Both the position numbers and the translations under genes were made by a program. 64,000 nucleotides of DNA from assembly GCA_018650845.1 (NCBI GenBank), contig JABIFF010000008.1:124001-188000 (forward strand). The letters run 5' to 3'. The first letter of the stretch is position 1. Every line of letters begins with the position of its first letter. The stretch comes from Chloroflexota bacterium. GTDB taxonomy: Bacteria > Chloroflexota > Dehalococcoidia > Lucifugimonadales > Lucifugimonadaceae. The notes beneath the pieces are model-generated. The model did no database searches, was not told the DNA's origin, and worked only from the letters and a program-made list of their open reading frames with translations. Below are positions 1 to 7,152 of the stretch, in pieces.

Positions 1-774
1 GGTGATCGGTACTGCTGATCCGACGGCCAGATCGGCAGTCTTTTCGATTGCATCGGCATCGATCTTCGTGCCTTCGAGGAACTCTTCGGCTGCGTATGCC
101 CGTACTGGAGTCGGAGCTACGGAAGCGAGAGCGATTCGGGCTTTGGTTACAACGTTGGTTGAAGGATCGACTTCGATGAGTGATCCAACTCCCGCAACTG
201 CGATATCCATTTCGTTTCGTGGGATGAATCGCAGGTAGGCAGATGCTGTGTTTGCTGATGGAGTAGGGAGGACGAGCTCTTTGAGAATTTCGCCCTTTTC
301 AAGAACCGTTTGTCCGGGTCCTGCAAAGAAGTCGATCAGCGGGATTTCACGTTCACCGGAAGCGCTTGCCGTGTGGGCAACGGCTTCGTGGATGAGGAGC
401 GACGGAATCGTGTCGGCTGAAGGAGCAGCGTTGCAGACGTTTCCGCCTACGCTCGCCCGATTTTGAATATGGACTGATCCAACAAGTTCCGATGCTTCGG
501 CCAGTGCAGCGAATCCGCCATTTCCAGCGGTGAAGTTGTGTACTTCGGTGCATGAAACGGCTGATCCGATGTGCAGGCCCGAACCGTTAGATTCGATGTT
601 AAGCAGTTCGGGAATTCGTTTTAGATCGACAACGAGATCGGCATTACGCCGGTTGCTCTTCAGTTGGTCGATGACATCCGTACCACCGGCAAGAGGTCGG
701 TTTTCGCCGGGTTGCCCCAGCAGTTCAAGCGCACTCGATAGAGACGTAGGCGCTTCGTAATCAAAATTCGGCAT
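1..774 (-). CDS. Molybdenum hydroxylase FAD-binding subunit (CoxM/XdhB-like), partial
   Basis: This reading frame is open from the ATG at 774 down to base 1 and runs off the window, giving 258 codons with no stop. It begins MPNFDYEAPTSLSSALELL. The segment PLAGGTDVIDQLK near residue 30 is the FAD-pyrophosphate motif of the FAD_binding_5 family. VHIQNRASVGGNVCNAAPSAD near residue 100 is the second family signature. The product is the medium subunit of xanthine dehydrogenase or CO-dehydrogenase-like enzymes, passing electrons between the molybdenum subunit, the [2Fe-2S] subunit and FAD. A GGAGAA site lies about 11 bases upstream of the ATG. The partner subunits would lie beyond the left edge. 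The substrate cannot be told from this subunit. Family assignment is confident. Confidence 0.88.
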   Translation of the reverse strand, partial: MPNFDYEAPTSLSSALELLGQPGENRPLAGGTDVIDQLKSNRRNADLVVDLKRIPELLNIESNGSGLHIGSAVSCTEVHNFTAGNGGFAALAEASELVGSVHIQNRASVGGNVCNAAPSADTIPSLLIHEAVAHTASASGEREIPLIDFFAGPGQTVLEKGEILKELVLPTPSANTASAYLRFIPRNEMDIAVAGVGSLIEVDPSTNVVTKARIALASVAPTPVRAYAAEEFLEGTKIDADAIEKTADLAVGSAVPIT

Positions 775-838
775 TCGTTCGTGCTTCTCCAGTAATTTCA
801 TGAGCTTTAAAAGCTCAGTCGGGCGAGATTGTACGCCT

Positions 839-1939
839 CTATCCCACTCGGTATTCGGCTAGCGTGTCCCATTTTGGGGTCAGACCGAGTCCGGGTAGGT
901 CGGGTGCGGAGACGTATCCGTCTTCGATGGTGAGTTCGTGCTCCCATACTTTTCCGTGCATCGGGTTCACCGATTCGCGGTAGTACTCAAGCACTAGGCC
1001 GTTTGGAATGGCGGCCATTAGGTGAATGTGAACTTCCTGTGCTCCGTGGGGAGAGATATCTAGATCGTTCGCCTGTGCGAGTGCTGCTACCTTCATAAAT
1101 TCAGTGATCCCACCCAGAATCAGGGCGTCGGGCTGCAAAATATCAACGGCGCGGGCGTTGATCATGTCCCTAAAGCCGTAGCGGGTGTATTCGTTCTCAC
1201 CGGCAGCGATTGGAACTGACGTGGCGCGAGTTATTTCTGCTTGTCCAATGTAGTCATCTGGCTCAACAGGCTCTTCGAACCAGAATAGGTCGTACTGTTC
1301 AGCTTTTCGAGCGAATTCGATCGCCTGGTAGTGACGGTAAGCATTGTTGGCATCGACCATCAGTCGAACGTCGGGGCCGATCGTTTCACGGCAAACTCGT
1401 ACTCGTTCGATATCTTCGTTAATAGATACTGCGCCGACCTTGATCTTGACCGCCCGTACGCCGAGATCGACGTTCTCTTGCATCTCTTGGGCCAGCTCTT
1501 TAAGGCCTTTGCCTTCCTCGTAGTAGCCGCCAGCGATGTAGGTGTCGACTTTGTCGGTGAACCCGCCGAGCATCTTGTAGACAGGCATGTTGGCGACCTT
1601 GCCTTTGATATCCCAAAGTGCGATATCGATACCAGCGATGATGCGGGTTGAAATGCCGCGCCGACCGACTAGCTTGGGTCGCCACATTGCGTGCCATAGG
1701 GCTTCGTTGTTCAAAGGATCTTGGCCGATGAGGCCCTTCTTGAAGTGTTCAACGAAGGCGAGACCAACTTCGGGAGTTTTTTCGATTCCGCCAGCGAGAC
1801 CAATTCCCTGAATGTCGGGATCGTCGGTATCTATCACAACGATGTTCAGGAGATTGTGGGTGTATGTGTACAGACCGTTCGTGATCGGGACGGCTCGTGG
1901 CCACTTGAACATTTCCAGTCGCACATCTGTGATCTTCAT
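839..1939 (-). CDS. Enolase-superfamily protein, mandelate racemase type
   Basis: This 366-residue protein has the full mandelate-racemase-type active site. It shows K165-x-K167 on the second barrel strand (VKIKVG), metal ligands D196 (MVDANN), E222/E223 (WFEEP) and E248 (AAGENE), and a D271/H298 dyad (LQPD, SPHGAQ). The KxK plus His-Asp arrangement is the racemase or sugar-acid dehydratase layout, so it probably abstracts a proton alpha to a carboxylate on a sugar acid. The exact substrate is not readable. AAAGGTAA upstream of the ATG at 1939 is a possible ribosome site. It stands apart from the block of five further paralogs at 23-32 kb and is the only one in the window with an intact KxK plus His-Asp set. 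Confidence 0.9.
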   Translation of the reverse strand: MKITDVRLEMFKWPRAVPITNGLYTYTHNLLNIVVIDTDDPDIQGIGLAGGIEKTPEVGLAFVEHFKKGLIGQDPLNNEALWHAMWRPKLVGRRGISTRIIAGIDIALWDIKGKVANMPVYKMLGGFTDKVDTYIAGGYYEEGKGLKELAQEMQENVDLGVRAVKIKVGAVSINEDIERVRVCRETIGPDVRLMVDANNAYRHYQAIEFARKAEQYDLFWFEEPVEPDDYIGQAEITRATSVPIAAGENEYTRYGFRDMINARAVDILQPDALILGGITEFMKVAALAQANDLDISPHGAQEVHIHLMAAIPNGLVLEYYRESVNPMHGKVWEHELTIEDGYVSAPDLPGLGLTPKWDTLAEYRVG

Positions 1940-2152
1940 CGAGTAATTACCTTTGGCGTGGGTCTGAGACCTGGCAGTTCAGCAACTTCGCTCTTATAAC
2001 GAGAGTCAAAGTTAGGATTCGGGCGGAGTGTAGCAGTGGGTAAGCCGAGTTGTGGAGATGTAGAGCAGGCGGTTGGAGATCAATCGAGGTTATTTTTGCG
2101 ATAGTCGATTCTCACCACTCATTTGGGAAAGGTAAGTGCTACCGTTGAATGT

Positions 2153-2881
2153 ATGCAAAGCATCCCCTCCACAGAATCGTCGTTCCGCCAGAGCTATGTT
2201 GATCGAGATCGAATCGAAGAAGATCGATTTGAAGAGGATCGACGACGCCGGTTTGGAATGGCGATTGCGATGGTGCCGTTCGGTATAGCGATGGCCCTTA
2301 TCGTTCAGTACATCAACGTCGTGGTGGCAATTGACGACGCTGACTGGCAGTACGTTCTACATCGTCCGAATTTCTCGCACATTGTGAAGCTTTCACTCGC
2401 ACCGATCATCGGTGGTGGAGTTTCAATGTTGCTCGCAGGGCTGATTGCTACTTCGGTTGCTGGCAGGGAAGGGCGTTATCTGCCTTTCGTAATGACTGCG
2501 ATTATCTTTTCGCTAACAATGCCACTGTTCGTAAGTTTGCTGCTTCCAGCGAATCTGTTCCTTCTCGAACTGACTGGTCTGACATTCTCGGATCGAACCG
2601 CTGGTGAGGCGTTTTCATCGTGGATTTGGAGCACACCGTTCTTCGTCCTGACCTACGCTATGACTGGCATGAAGCAGGCATTTTGGGGTGGTATCGGTTC
2701 GATGCTGATGACTGTCGGAGTGTTCCGATTTATGGGCCCCAATAATGCGAAGTTCAGCCTTCTCCGAACCACGCTGGTTACATCAGCTATTAGCGCATTC
2801 GTACTGCTTATCGTGATGTTTGGTCCGCTCAGTATTTTCGAAATGCTGTTCGATTCGTTCCGCATCACCAAAACTGGCTAA
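2153..2881 (+). CDS. Unknown multi-pass membrane protein, paralog A
   Basis: This protein of about 242 residues belongs to no family I recognise. An N-terminal charged stretch (VDRDRIEEDRFEEDRRRR) precedes about five hydrophobic segments: near residues 38-60, 78-100, 107-130, 155-190 and 205-225. The frame is open from a TTG at 2123, but I prefer the ATG at 2153. A GGGAAAGG stretch lies at about 2124, 20 bases before that ATG, so the start is uncertain. It is similar to the next gene: both have a charged N-terminus, a (M)PxGIAMA motif in the first membrane segment, LLxPxNLxxxxLxG in the middle, TGMxxAxW, and an F(D/L)xFR-like end. Function is unknown. Confidence 0.6.
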   Translation: MQSIPSTESSFRQSYVDRDRIEEDRFEEDRRRRFGMAIAMVPFGIAMALIVQYINVVVAIDDADWQYVLHRPNFSHIVKLSLAPIIGGGVSMLLAGLIATSVAGREGRYLPFVMTAIIFSLTMPLFVSLLLPANLFLLELTGLTFSDRTAGEAFSSWIWSTPFFVLTYAMTGMKQAFWGGIGSMLMTVGVFRFMGPNNAKFSLLRTTLVTSAISAFVLLIVMFGPLSIFEMLFDSFRITKTG

Positions 2882-2984
2882 TCGGATTTCCATAACGAGT
2901 CGCTGTTTCTGTATGCGACTTGATTCCTGATGCTGTAAGTTCATGTTCTAGTCGCGCCCAGCGATTTAGCCATTTCTGTTTCAG

Positions 2985-3821
2985 ATGGAGTCGATAGTGG
3001 AACGTCTTCTCGAAAAATCGCTTGATGACCAGTACGCTATCGAACGAGAGCGCAAAGCCGTAGAAGACGTTCTGAACAAACGATTGATCTGGGCGTTTAT
3101 GCCGCTTGGTATCGCGATGGCAGTGGCGGCTCTGTACCTCGACATTTCGACGAGAATCGCCATACCCGTGCTGGTCGAACTGCAAGAGACCGTGACAGTT
3201 CCCGGTCAACGTGCCGCCTATGACGTATTTAGCCTGAATGCAGGAGCGTTCGCTCGGATAGTTCCTGCAGCTTTGATTGCTGGCGCACTTTCTAGCTGGC
3301 TCGCAGTTTGGGCGGGTACGTACTACCGGCGTGACTTCATCGTGCCTATGTACGTGCTGATCGCAGTTGCGTACGGAGCCGTAGTTACGGCACTACTTGG
3401 ACTACTAATTCCGCTAAACATGCTTGTGATCGATCTGATGGGCGCGCCTATCACCGATGCTGAAATTCCTCGTAGTAGCGAGCTTTCACTATTCGGAAGA
3501 GACCTAACGGCGATTTCACCATTTTCATACGTGATCACCGGTATGGAGCGGGCGATGTGGGCGGCGGCTGGCTTCGTGGTTATCGCGCTAGCCGGAGTGC
3601 GGTTGTCTGGCGGCCTGGACTCGGCAAAAGGGATGATTCGGTCCGTGGTGATCAATACGGTATTTGCAGTGATAGTTTTCGGCCTGCTGCATTCGGGGTC
3701 GCTTGGAATTCACCAATACTTATTTGACCGTTTCGTGCAGCCGCCATCGAAATCGATACTTGGATACCAAGCTGAAGGTAACAGCGGCCTTCCCGGACGA
3801 ACGCCGCTAGACTCTGAATAG
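2985..3821 (+). CDS. Unknown multi-pass membrane protein, paralog B
   Basis: This 278-residue protein is a diverged tandem paralog of the preceding gene. A charged N-terminus of about 40 residues leads into MPLGIAMAVAALYLDIS. Further hydrophobic segments follow near residues 90-110, 120-145, 185-205 and 220-240. The shared landmarks are MPLGIAMA, a helix ending in LIPLNMLVIDLMG, and TGMERAMWAAAG. The C-terminus after the last helix (about residues 250-278) is polar. The ATG at 2985 has no clear ribosome site. The gap to the upstream gene is about 100 bases, so the two may be co-transcribed. No catalytic motif is visible and function is unknown. Confidence 0.6.
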   Translation: MESIVERLLEKSLDDQYAIERERKAVEDVLNKRLIWAFMPLGIAMAVAALYLDISTRIAIPVLVELQETVTVPGQRAAYDVFSLNAGAFARIVPAALIAGALSSWLAVWAGTYYRRDFIVPMYVLIAVAYGAVVTALLGLLIPLNMLVIDLMGAPITDAEIPRSSELSLFGRDLTAISPFSYVITGMERAMWAAAGFVVIALAGVRLSGGLDSAKGMIRSVVINTVFAVIVFGLLHSGSLGIHQYLFDRFVQPPSKSILGYQAEGNSGLPGRTPLDSE

Positions 3822-3851
3822 ATCAGAGACCTAACGGGCAGCCGGTGATTG

Positions 3852-4403
3852 TTATCCGTCTAGTGCGTCGGAGAGAGCCAGGCAGGCGTCGATCGACTGT
3901 TCGCAGAGCATGACAGTGTTACCAACCACTGCGAACGCCTTGAACTTGGTTACAGCTCTTGAACCGGCACCTCGGTTGCTGGATCCGAACTGGCCACCTT
4001 CACGGAAGCTTTGGTCGATATCTTCAGCAGCGTCGGTGAAACCGGCTGTTTTGGCAGAATCATGAGAAGCGTAAACGCGTAGCTCGATGTCTTTTGCGCT
4101 GAAGAATCCGAAGTAAACCTCGGTTGCTTCGGGAACCGTGCTGATGTCGTCGTACTGCTTCGACTGTTTCCACCCTGCAGCCAAGTAGTCATCGGCTGTG
4201 TAGGTTTTATCTGGGTTCAGTATTCGAGATACTTCGGCGAGATCGTCATCTGCTTCTTCAGCCGCGGGAGCCGCTGCGTCAGCGCTTGAGTCGTCATCGC
4301 CAGATCCACAAGCCATGGCCATCGCAAGTGCGCCGAACAGCAGTGCTAGGAACAGCCAGCGTGATTGCTTGAGCAGAGCGGCGGTTCTGATGATGTTCGA
4401 CAT
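3852..4403 (-). CDS. Predicted lipoprotein, family also found at 7324
   Basis: This 183-residue protein has a lipoprotein signal peptide: a basic start, a hydrophobic core (LFLALLFGALAMA) and a lipobox ending in MAMAC with the Cys at about residue 32. An acidic Ala/Asp-rich linker of about 30 residues follows. The mature domain contains YTADDYLAAGWKQSK, an EVYFGFFS strand and RVYASHDSA. The same landmarks recur in the lipoprotein at 7324-7890, so the two are paralogs. A GAGGT site lies 8 bases before the ATG. It probably sits on the outside of the cell envelope. The family is not recognised and function is unknown. Confidence 0.65.
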   Translation of the reverse strand: MSNIIRTAALLKQSRWLFLALLFGALAMAMACGSGDDDSSADAAAPAAEEADDDLAEVSRILNPDKTYTADDYLAAGWKQSKQYDDISTVPEATEVYFGFFSAKDIELRVYASHDSAKTAGFTDAAEDIDQSFREGGQFGSSNRGAGSRAVTKFKAFAVVGNTVMLCEQSIDACLALSDALDG

Positions 4404-4537
4404 GCGGTGTGACCTCGTGGATCGGATTGATTCTTAGTTGGAGTTCTGTTGGCGGAGAGGTTACCAATTGCCGGTGGTTCCCACAATGGTTTGCGAAAAT
4501 ACTAGAGCAGCGATTGGAATAGAGTGTTGCTCAGGTA

Positions 4538-4595
4538 GATTCTCGTGAGAGAATCAATATTGTTCCACCGCGCGCTTCCATAGCAGCGCGGAACA
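4538..4595 (+). other. Two hairpins immediately upstream of the tRNA
   Basis: GATTCTC (4538-4544) and GAGAATC (4549-4555) form a 7-bp stem with a GTGA loop. CCGCGC (4568-4573) and GCGCGG (4586-4591), extended by TGTT (4561-4564) with AACA (4592-4595), form a second strong stem ending three bases before the tRNA. They could be processing structures, a factor site or a terminator for upstream transcription. The inverted repeats are seen directly; their role is inference. Confidence 0.35.
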
Positions 4596-4598
4596 TGT

Positions 4599-4675
4599 GG
4601 GCCCGTAGCTCAGCTGGTTAGAGCAGTTGACTCATAATCAATTGGTCGGGGGTTCAAGTCCCTCCGGGCCCACCA
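4599..4675 (+). tRNA. tRNA with CAT anticodon, probably tRNA-Ile2
   Basis: The 77 bases fold as a complete cloverleaf. The acceptor stem is GGGCCCG (4599-4605) with CGGGCCC (4665-4671), the D arm is GCTC/GAGC, and the anticodon loop is CTCATAA with anticodon CAT. The T arm is GGGGG-TTCAAGT-CCCTC, the discriminator base is A, and the 3' CCA is encoded. CAT can read Met or, after lysidine modification, Ile AUA. The D-arm and variable-region pattern (GCAG...GACTCATAATC...TTGGTCG) and TTCAAGTCC resemble E. coli ileX more than elongator metT. Elongator tRNA-Met remains possible. A 24-base stretch of this gene recurs inverted at 7224-7247. Confidence 0.93.
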
Positions 4676-4779
4676 ACTAACCGTTTTCACGCCGGACTTT
4701 GCCGGTGACTTAGCAGGGATCGTTAAATGACGACGCCCCGGCGAACCAAGGCGAATCCAAAGCCAGACTACAAAACAGG

Positions 4780-5448
4780 CTAGTGTTTCTTGCCAGAGTT
4801 AACTGCGGCTTGTGATTGCTCGTTGAACGGCTTATCAAGTCCTGGTGCGTTTTTGACACCATGGTTCTCGATGCCACTTCCGGTAAGTACATCACGCTTG
4901 GCATTGGGGCCAGAACCATATGTTCTGAACGGGAAATCTAAATTCGGATCCACAGTTCCTGATATGACTGCGCTCCCTCCCGTATAGGTGGCTTTTGCAC
5001 CATATGCTGATTGCATCGAGGTCACCCATAGTTCAGGAAGAGAGACTTCCAACACGTAAGTGTTGCCTGGTGTAACCGGAACATCTGAAGCAAAGTCGAA
5101 ATGTACGAAGGAAGAGATGGCGGTCGAAGATACAAACACCGGTGCGCTACTTCCGAGGATGGCGCCATCTATTGTGTTTTCTCTCAGATTGATAACCACA
5201 TCTTGACCCGGGCCCATATGCTGGTTTACCCCTCCCAAGTACATGTCGACGCTTGTAACCGTCGATGACGTTGGTGTGAACTCTTGACCGACCGGTGTGA
5301 CAATACCGGCGGCAACGCCTCCGTTCAAATCGGTAGCATCAAAGAGCTGATCAAGAGCCCCGTGCGCTGACGCGATCACGGCAGGTATAGAGAGTACAAC
5401 TGCCACACCGATCAGTATTGAGAATATTTTTTTCAGCTCAACTCGCAT
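4780..5448 (-). CDS. Secreted protein with beta-sandwich anchor-type domain
   Basis: This protein of 222 residues starts at the ATG at 5448, which has GGGAG 6 bases upstream. The frame continues 7 codons further to 5469, but that site has no ribosome site. A signal peptide (VELKKIFSILIGVAVVLSIPAVIASA) leads to a domain with the pattern QEFTPTSSTVTSVDMYLGG, VINLRENTIDG, VHFDFASDVPVTPGNTYVLEV. This is typical of all-beta repeats in secreted bacterial proteins, of the sort seen with choice-of-anchor proteins. The C-terminal 40 residues are polar and unstructured. It probably sits on or outside the cell. It lies beside the tRNA and faces it. Its role is not known. Confidence 0.65.
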   Translation of the reverse strand: MRVELKKIFSILIGVAVVLSIPAVIASAHGALDQLFDATDLNGGVAAGIVTPVGQEFTPTSSTVTSVDMYLGGVNQHMGPGQDVVINLRENTIDGAILGSSAPVFVSSTAISSFVHFDFASDVPVTPGNTYVLEVSLPELWVTSMQSAYGAKATYTGGSAVISGTVDPNLDFPFRTYGSGPNAKRDVLTGSGIENHGVKNAPGLDKPFNEQSQAAVNSGKKH

Positions 5449-5686
5449 ATTAACTCCCAAAAAATCCATCTCTATAGGATGTGATTATAGGCATATTTTC
5501 ACCGTGCATAAGTCAGGGTAATTACCCATATTATTTGCCAGTAATAGTCGGTGTAATAAATCTTTTTACGGGATGGTTGATACGGTTTGAACCTCTCCGT
5601 ACTCTCGTTACTGGCCCCGATATATCGAAATCAGATGCGGGTGAATTGTTCTCATTTTTTAAGTGATGGATTGAAAGGATGTGACC

Positions 5687-5770
5687 ATGCCGAGGCGATG
5701 TACGGCTGCTGTGACCACAGAACTGGCTCAGGCTGCGCATGTTCGATATAGCCCGGCTGATGCGCTGTGA
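5687..5770 (+). CDS. Micro-ORF copy 1 (19-27 residues)
   Basis: The frame ends in ELAQAAHVRYSPADAL and a TGA stop. It can start at the ATG at 5687, with AAAGGA 7 bases upstream (27 residues), or at the GTG at 5711, which aligns with the starts of the other two copies (19 residues). Compared with copy 2 (6824-6883), the last 16 residues are identical although nine codons differ, including AGC against TCA for Ser. Such purely synonymous divergence indicates selection on the peptide. No family is recognised. It lies 69 bases before a tail-anchored mini-protein gene, and copy 2 has the same arrangement. Confidence 0.5.
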   Translation: MPRRCTAAVTTELAQAAHVRYSPADAL

Positions 5771-5781
5771 CAAGTAAGGCG

Positions 5782-5801
5782 TTGACTCACCCGAGTAGAC
5801 T
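5782..5801 (+). promoter_or_regulatory. Conserved TTGACT-N8-TAGACT element, copy 1
   Basis: TTGACT (5782-5787), eight bases, then TAGACT (5796-5801) lie between micro-ORF copy 1 and the mini-protein at 5840. The same layout (TTGACT-N8-TAGAAT) lies at 6895-6914 before the paralogous mini-protein. TAGACT could be a -10 box, but the 8-base spacing does not fit a normal -35/-10 pair, so TTGACT may be an activator or operator site. The promoter role is inferred. Confidence 0.35.
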
Positions 5802-5839
5802 GCCGATGGGACCAACAGACTATTCAAGGGGGCTGGGTA

Positions 5840-6025
5840 ATGGCCGGTGATGGAAAAGATAGATTTCAGAATCGCACTTCACAAGACAGGCTGCAGAGTG
5901 GTTCGGGTCTCAGTACACATCGGCAAAGCGGAGCCAATGTTGGCCCCGGCTGGGTGTCTGAGAACTACTTGAAGCTGATCGGCTTGGGAGTCGTGGTCGT
6001 TGTGGTGGTACTGGCGATCTGGTGA
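5840..6025 (+). CDS. Tail-anchored mini-protein, paralog 1
   Basis: This 61-residue protein has a polar N-terminal 40 residues and a single C-terminal membrane helix (LKLIGLGVVVVVVVLAIW) reaching the end. The ATG at 5840 has AAGGGGG 7 bases upstream. It is clearly paralogous to the gene at 6947: both contain GKD-F--R-S-DR-QS, GLSTHRQ-GA, GPGW-SEN and then the helix. The basic N-terminal part is probably cytoplasmic. I know no family for it. The duplication together with the upstream micro-ORF and TTGACT element suggests that a whole cassette was copied. Confidence 0.65.
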   Translation: MAGDGKDRFQNRTSQDRLQSGSGLSTHRQSGANVGPGWVSENYLKLIGLGVVVVVVVLAIW

Positions 6026-6048
6026 TGAAAAACGGATGTTGAAACGAA

Positions 6049-6813
6049 TTGCCTGACGGTAAAAATACAGAGCGTTTCGCCGGTAAATCCGATGTGTACC
6101 AGTCCGCTCGTCCCGGATACCCGGAGGAACTCTCTATAGAACTCCAGCAGCTGTGTTCGATTTCGAACGGCACCCGAATTGCTGATCTGGGTTCTGGCAC
6201 AGGAATCTTTTCGAAACTCCTACTCGATACAGGGGCTGAAGTAGTAGGTGTGGAACCAAACTCTGACATGCGTCAGGCTGCCGAACAAGATTTAGCGGAT
6301 TTTGAACGGTTCAGAAGTATCAGTGGTTCTGCGGAGAAAACAAATCTTCAACCTGAAACTGTGGATGTGGTTACCGCTGCACAGGCGTTCCACTGGTTTG
6401 ACACTGATATGACCGTCCGTGAAATCAAACGGATAACCAAAACAAAGCCTCTGGTTGCGCTGGTATGGAATCAGCGTGACACATCAGACACATTTCAATC
6501 TGCCTATGACGAAGCTTTGCGGTCTATCTTGCCTGAGTACGAGCACGTGGTTCATACCCGAGTGGAGGACAGTCAAATCGAATCCTTGTTCCTACCGGTG
6601 TCGTTTGATTACCGTGAATGGGGGCACTCACAGGTGTTTGACCTAGAACAGTTCCAGAATCGAATGGCGTCATCGTCGTATGTACCCACTGAAACTAACC
6701 CCATTCGGCAACGTTTGGACGGTGTGATGCAGGGACTGTTTAGAGAATTCCAAAATAACGGAACAGTTGACTTCCGGTACGTCACAAAACTCTATGTTGG
6801 TGTACTAGCCTGA
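6049..6813 (+). CDS. Class I SAM-dependent methyltransferase
   Basis: This 254-residue protein has the Methyltransf_11-type layout. It starts with ERFAGKSDVYQSARPGYP, followed by motif I IADLGSGTGIFSKLL (about residues 43-57), an acidic turn VGVEPNSDM, TVDVVTAAQAFHWF as motif IV, and an end FRYVTKLYVGVLA typical of this group. It transfers a methyl group from S-adenosylmethionine to an unknown small molecule. The TTG at 6049 is the first start after an in-frame stop, and no strong ribosome site is visible. It lies between the two mini-protein cassettes. Micro-ORF copy 2 begins 11 bases after its stop, so the two could be translationally coupled. Confidence 0.82.
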   Translation: MPDGKNTERFAGKSDVYQSARPGYPEELSIELQQLCSISNGTRIADLGSGTGIFSKLLLDTGAEVVGVEPNSDMRQAAEQDLADFERFRSISGSAEKTNLQPETVDVVTAAQAFHWFDTDMTVREIKRITKTKPLVALVWNQRDTSDTFQSAYDEALRSILPEYEHVVHTRVEDSQIESLFLPVSFDYREWGHSQVFDLEQFQNRMASSSYVPTETNPIRQRLDGVMQGLFREFQNNGTVDFRYVTKLYVGVLA

Positions 6814-6823
6814 CACCCACCTG

Positions 6824-6883
6824 ATGGCTACCGAACTGGCTCAGGCTGCTCATGTGCGTTACTCACCCGCTGACGCACTATGA
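6824..6883 (+). CDS. Micro-ORF copy 2 (19 residues)
   Basis: The ATG at 6824 opens a 19-residue frame, MATELAQAAHVRYSPADAL, ending at TGA. The length from the aligned start is the same as in copies 1 and 3. An in-frame TAG lies just upstream, so it is not the tail of a longer intact gene in this frame. There is no clear ribosome site. It begins 11 bases after the methyltransferase stop, and reinitiation could supply translation. The peptide is identical to copy 1 over 16 residues, with only synonymous changes. Confidence 0.5.
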   Translation: MATELAQAAHVRYSPADAL

Positions 6884-6894
6884 ACTGATCGCTA

Positions 6895-6914
6895 TTGACT
6901 TGCCGTCGTAGAAT
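6895..6914 (+). promoter_or_regulatory. Conserved TTGACT-N8-TAGAAT element, copy 2
   Basis: TTGACT (6895-6900) and TAGAAT (6909-6914) are separated by eight bases, as in the element at 5782-5801. They lie at the matching place between micro-ORF and mini-protein gene. Further downstream both spacers share an AAC...ATTC...GGGGC pattern. A promoter or operator role is inferred from this conservation. Confidence 0.35.
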
Positions 6915-6946
6915 GCAGGAACAATATCAACGAAATTCTTCGGGGC

Positions 6947-7150
6947 ATGAACATGTCAAGTAGTGGAAAAGACGGGTTCAGGAAACGAAATTCAACCGAC
7001 AGAGTACAAAGTGCCGGGTTGAGCACACATCGTCAAGGCGGTGCCGATCTAGGACCGGGATGGATATCTGAGAACTCCGGAAAACTGATGTTGGTAGCTG
7101 GCATTGTGTTAGCGATCGTGCTGGCGGTAACGCTCCGAAACGGTATCTAA
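6947..7150 (+). CDS. Tail-anchored mini-protein, paralog 2
   Basis: This 67-residue protein (65 if started at the ATG at 6953) has a basic polar part and one C-terminal membrane helix, KLMLVAGIVLAIVLAVTLR. GLSTHRQGGADLGPGWISEN is shared almost residue for residue with the mini-protein at 5840. A GGGG stretch precedes the two ATGs. Micro-ORF copy 3 starts three bases after its stop codon. Such a close spacing suggests coupling. No family is recognised. A single-pass protein with a cytoplasmic head is the likely topology. Confidence 0.65.
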   Translation: MNMSSSGKDGFRKRNSTDRVQSAGLSTHRQGGADLGPGWISENSGKLMLVAGIVLAIVLAVTLRNGI

Positions 7151-7152
7151 TA

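Larger units (their letters stand above)
5470..5839. other. Intergenic stretch holding micro-ORF copy 1
   Basis: Between the secreted protein and the first mini-protein gene there is no ordinary gene. The left part (5470-5670) is AT-rich and holds the upstream region of the minus-strand gene. The right part carries micro-ORF copy 1 and the TTGACT-N8-TAGACT element. Open frames on either strand here have no recognisable content. Confidence 0.5.

Noticed and set aside
4599-4675. Elongator tRNA-Met
   Set aside because: Not fully rejected: the anticodon is CAT, but variable-region and T-arm details look more like tRNA-Ile2.
5531-5827. A 98-codon minus-strand frame across micro-ORF copy 1
   Set aside because: The changes among the three copies fall on third positions of the plus-strand frame and would alter this frame, so it is a shadow.
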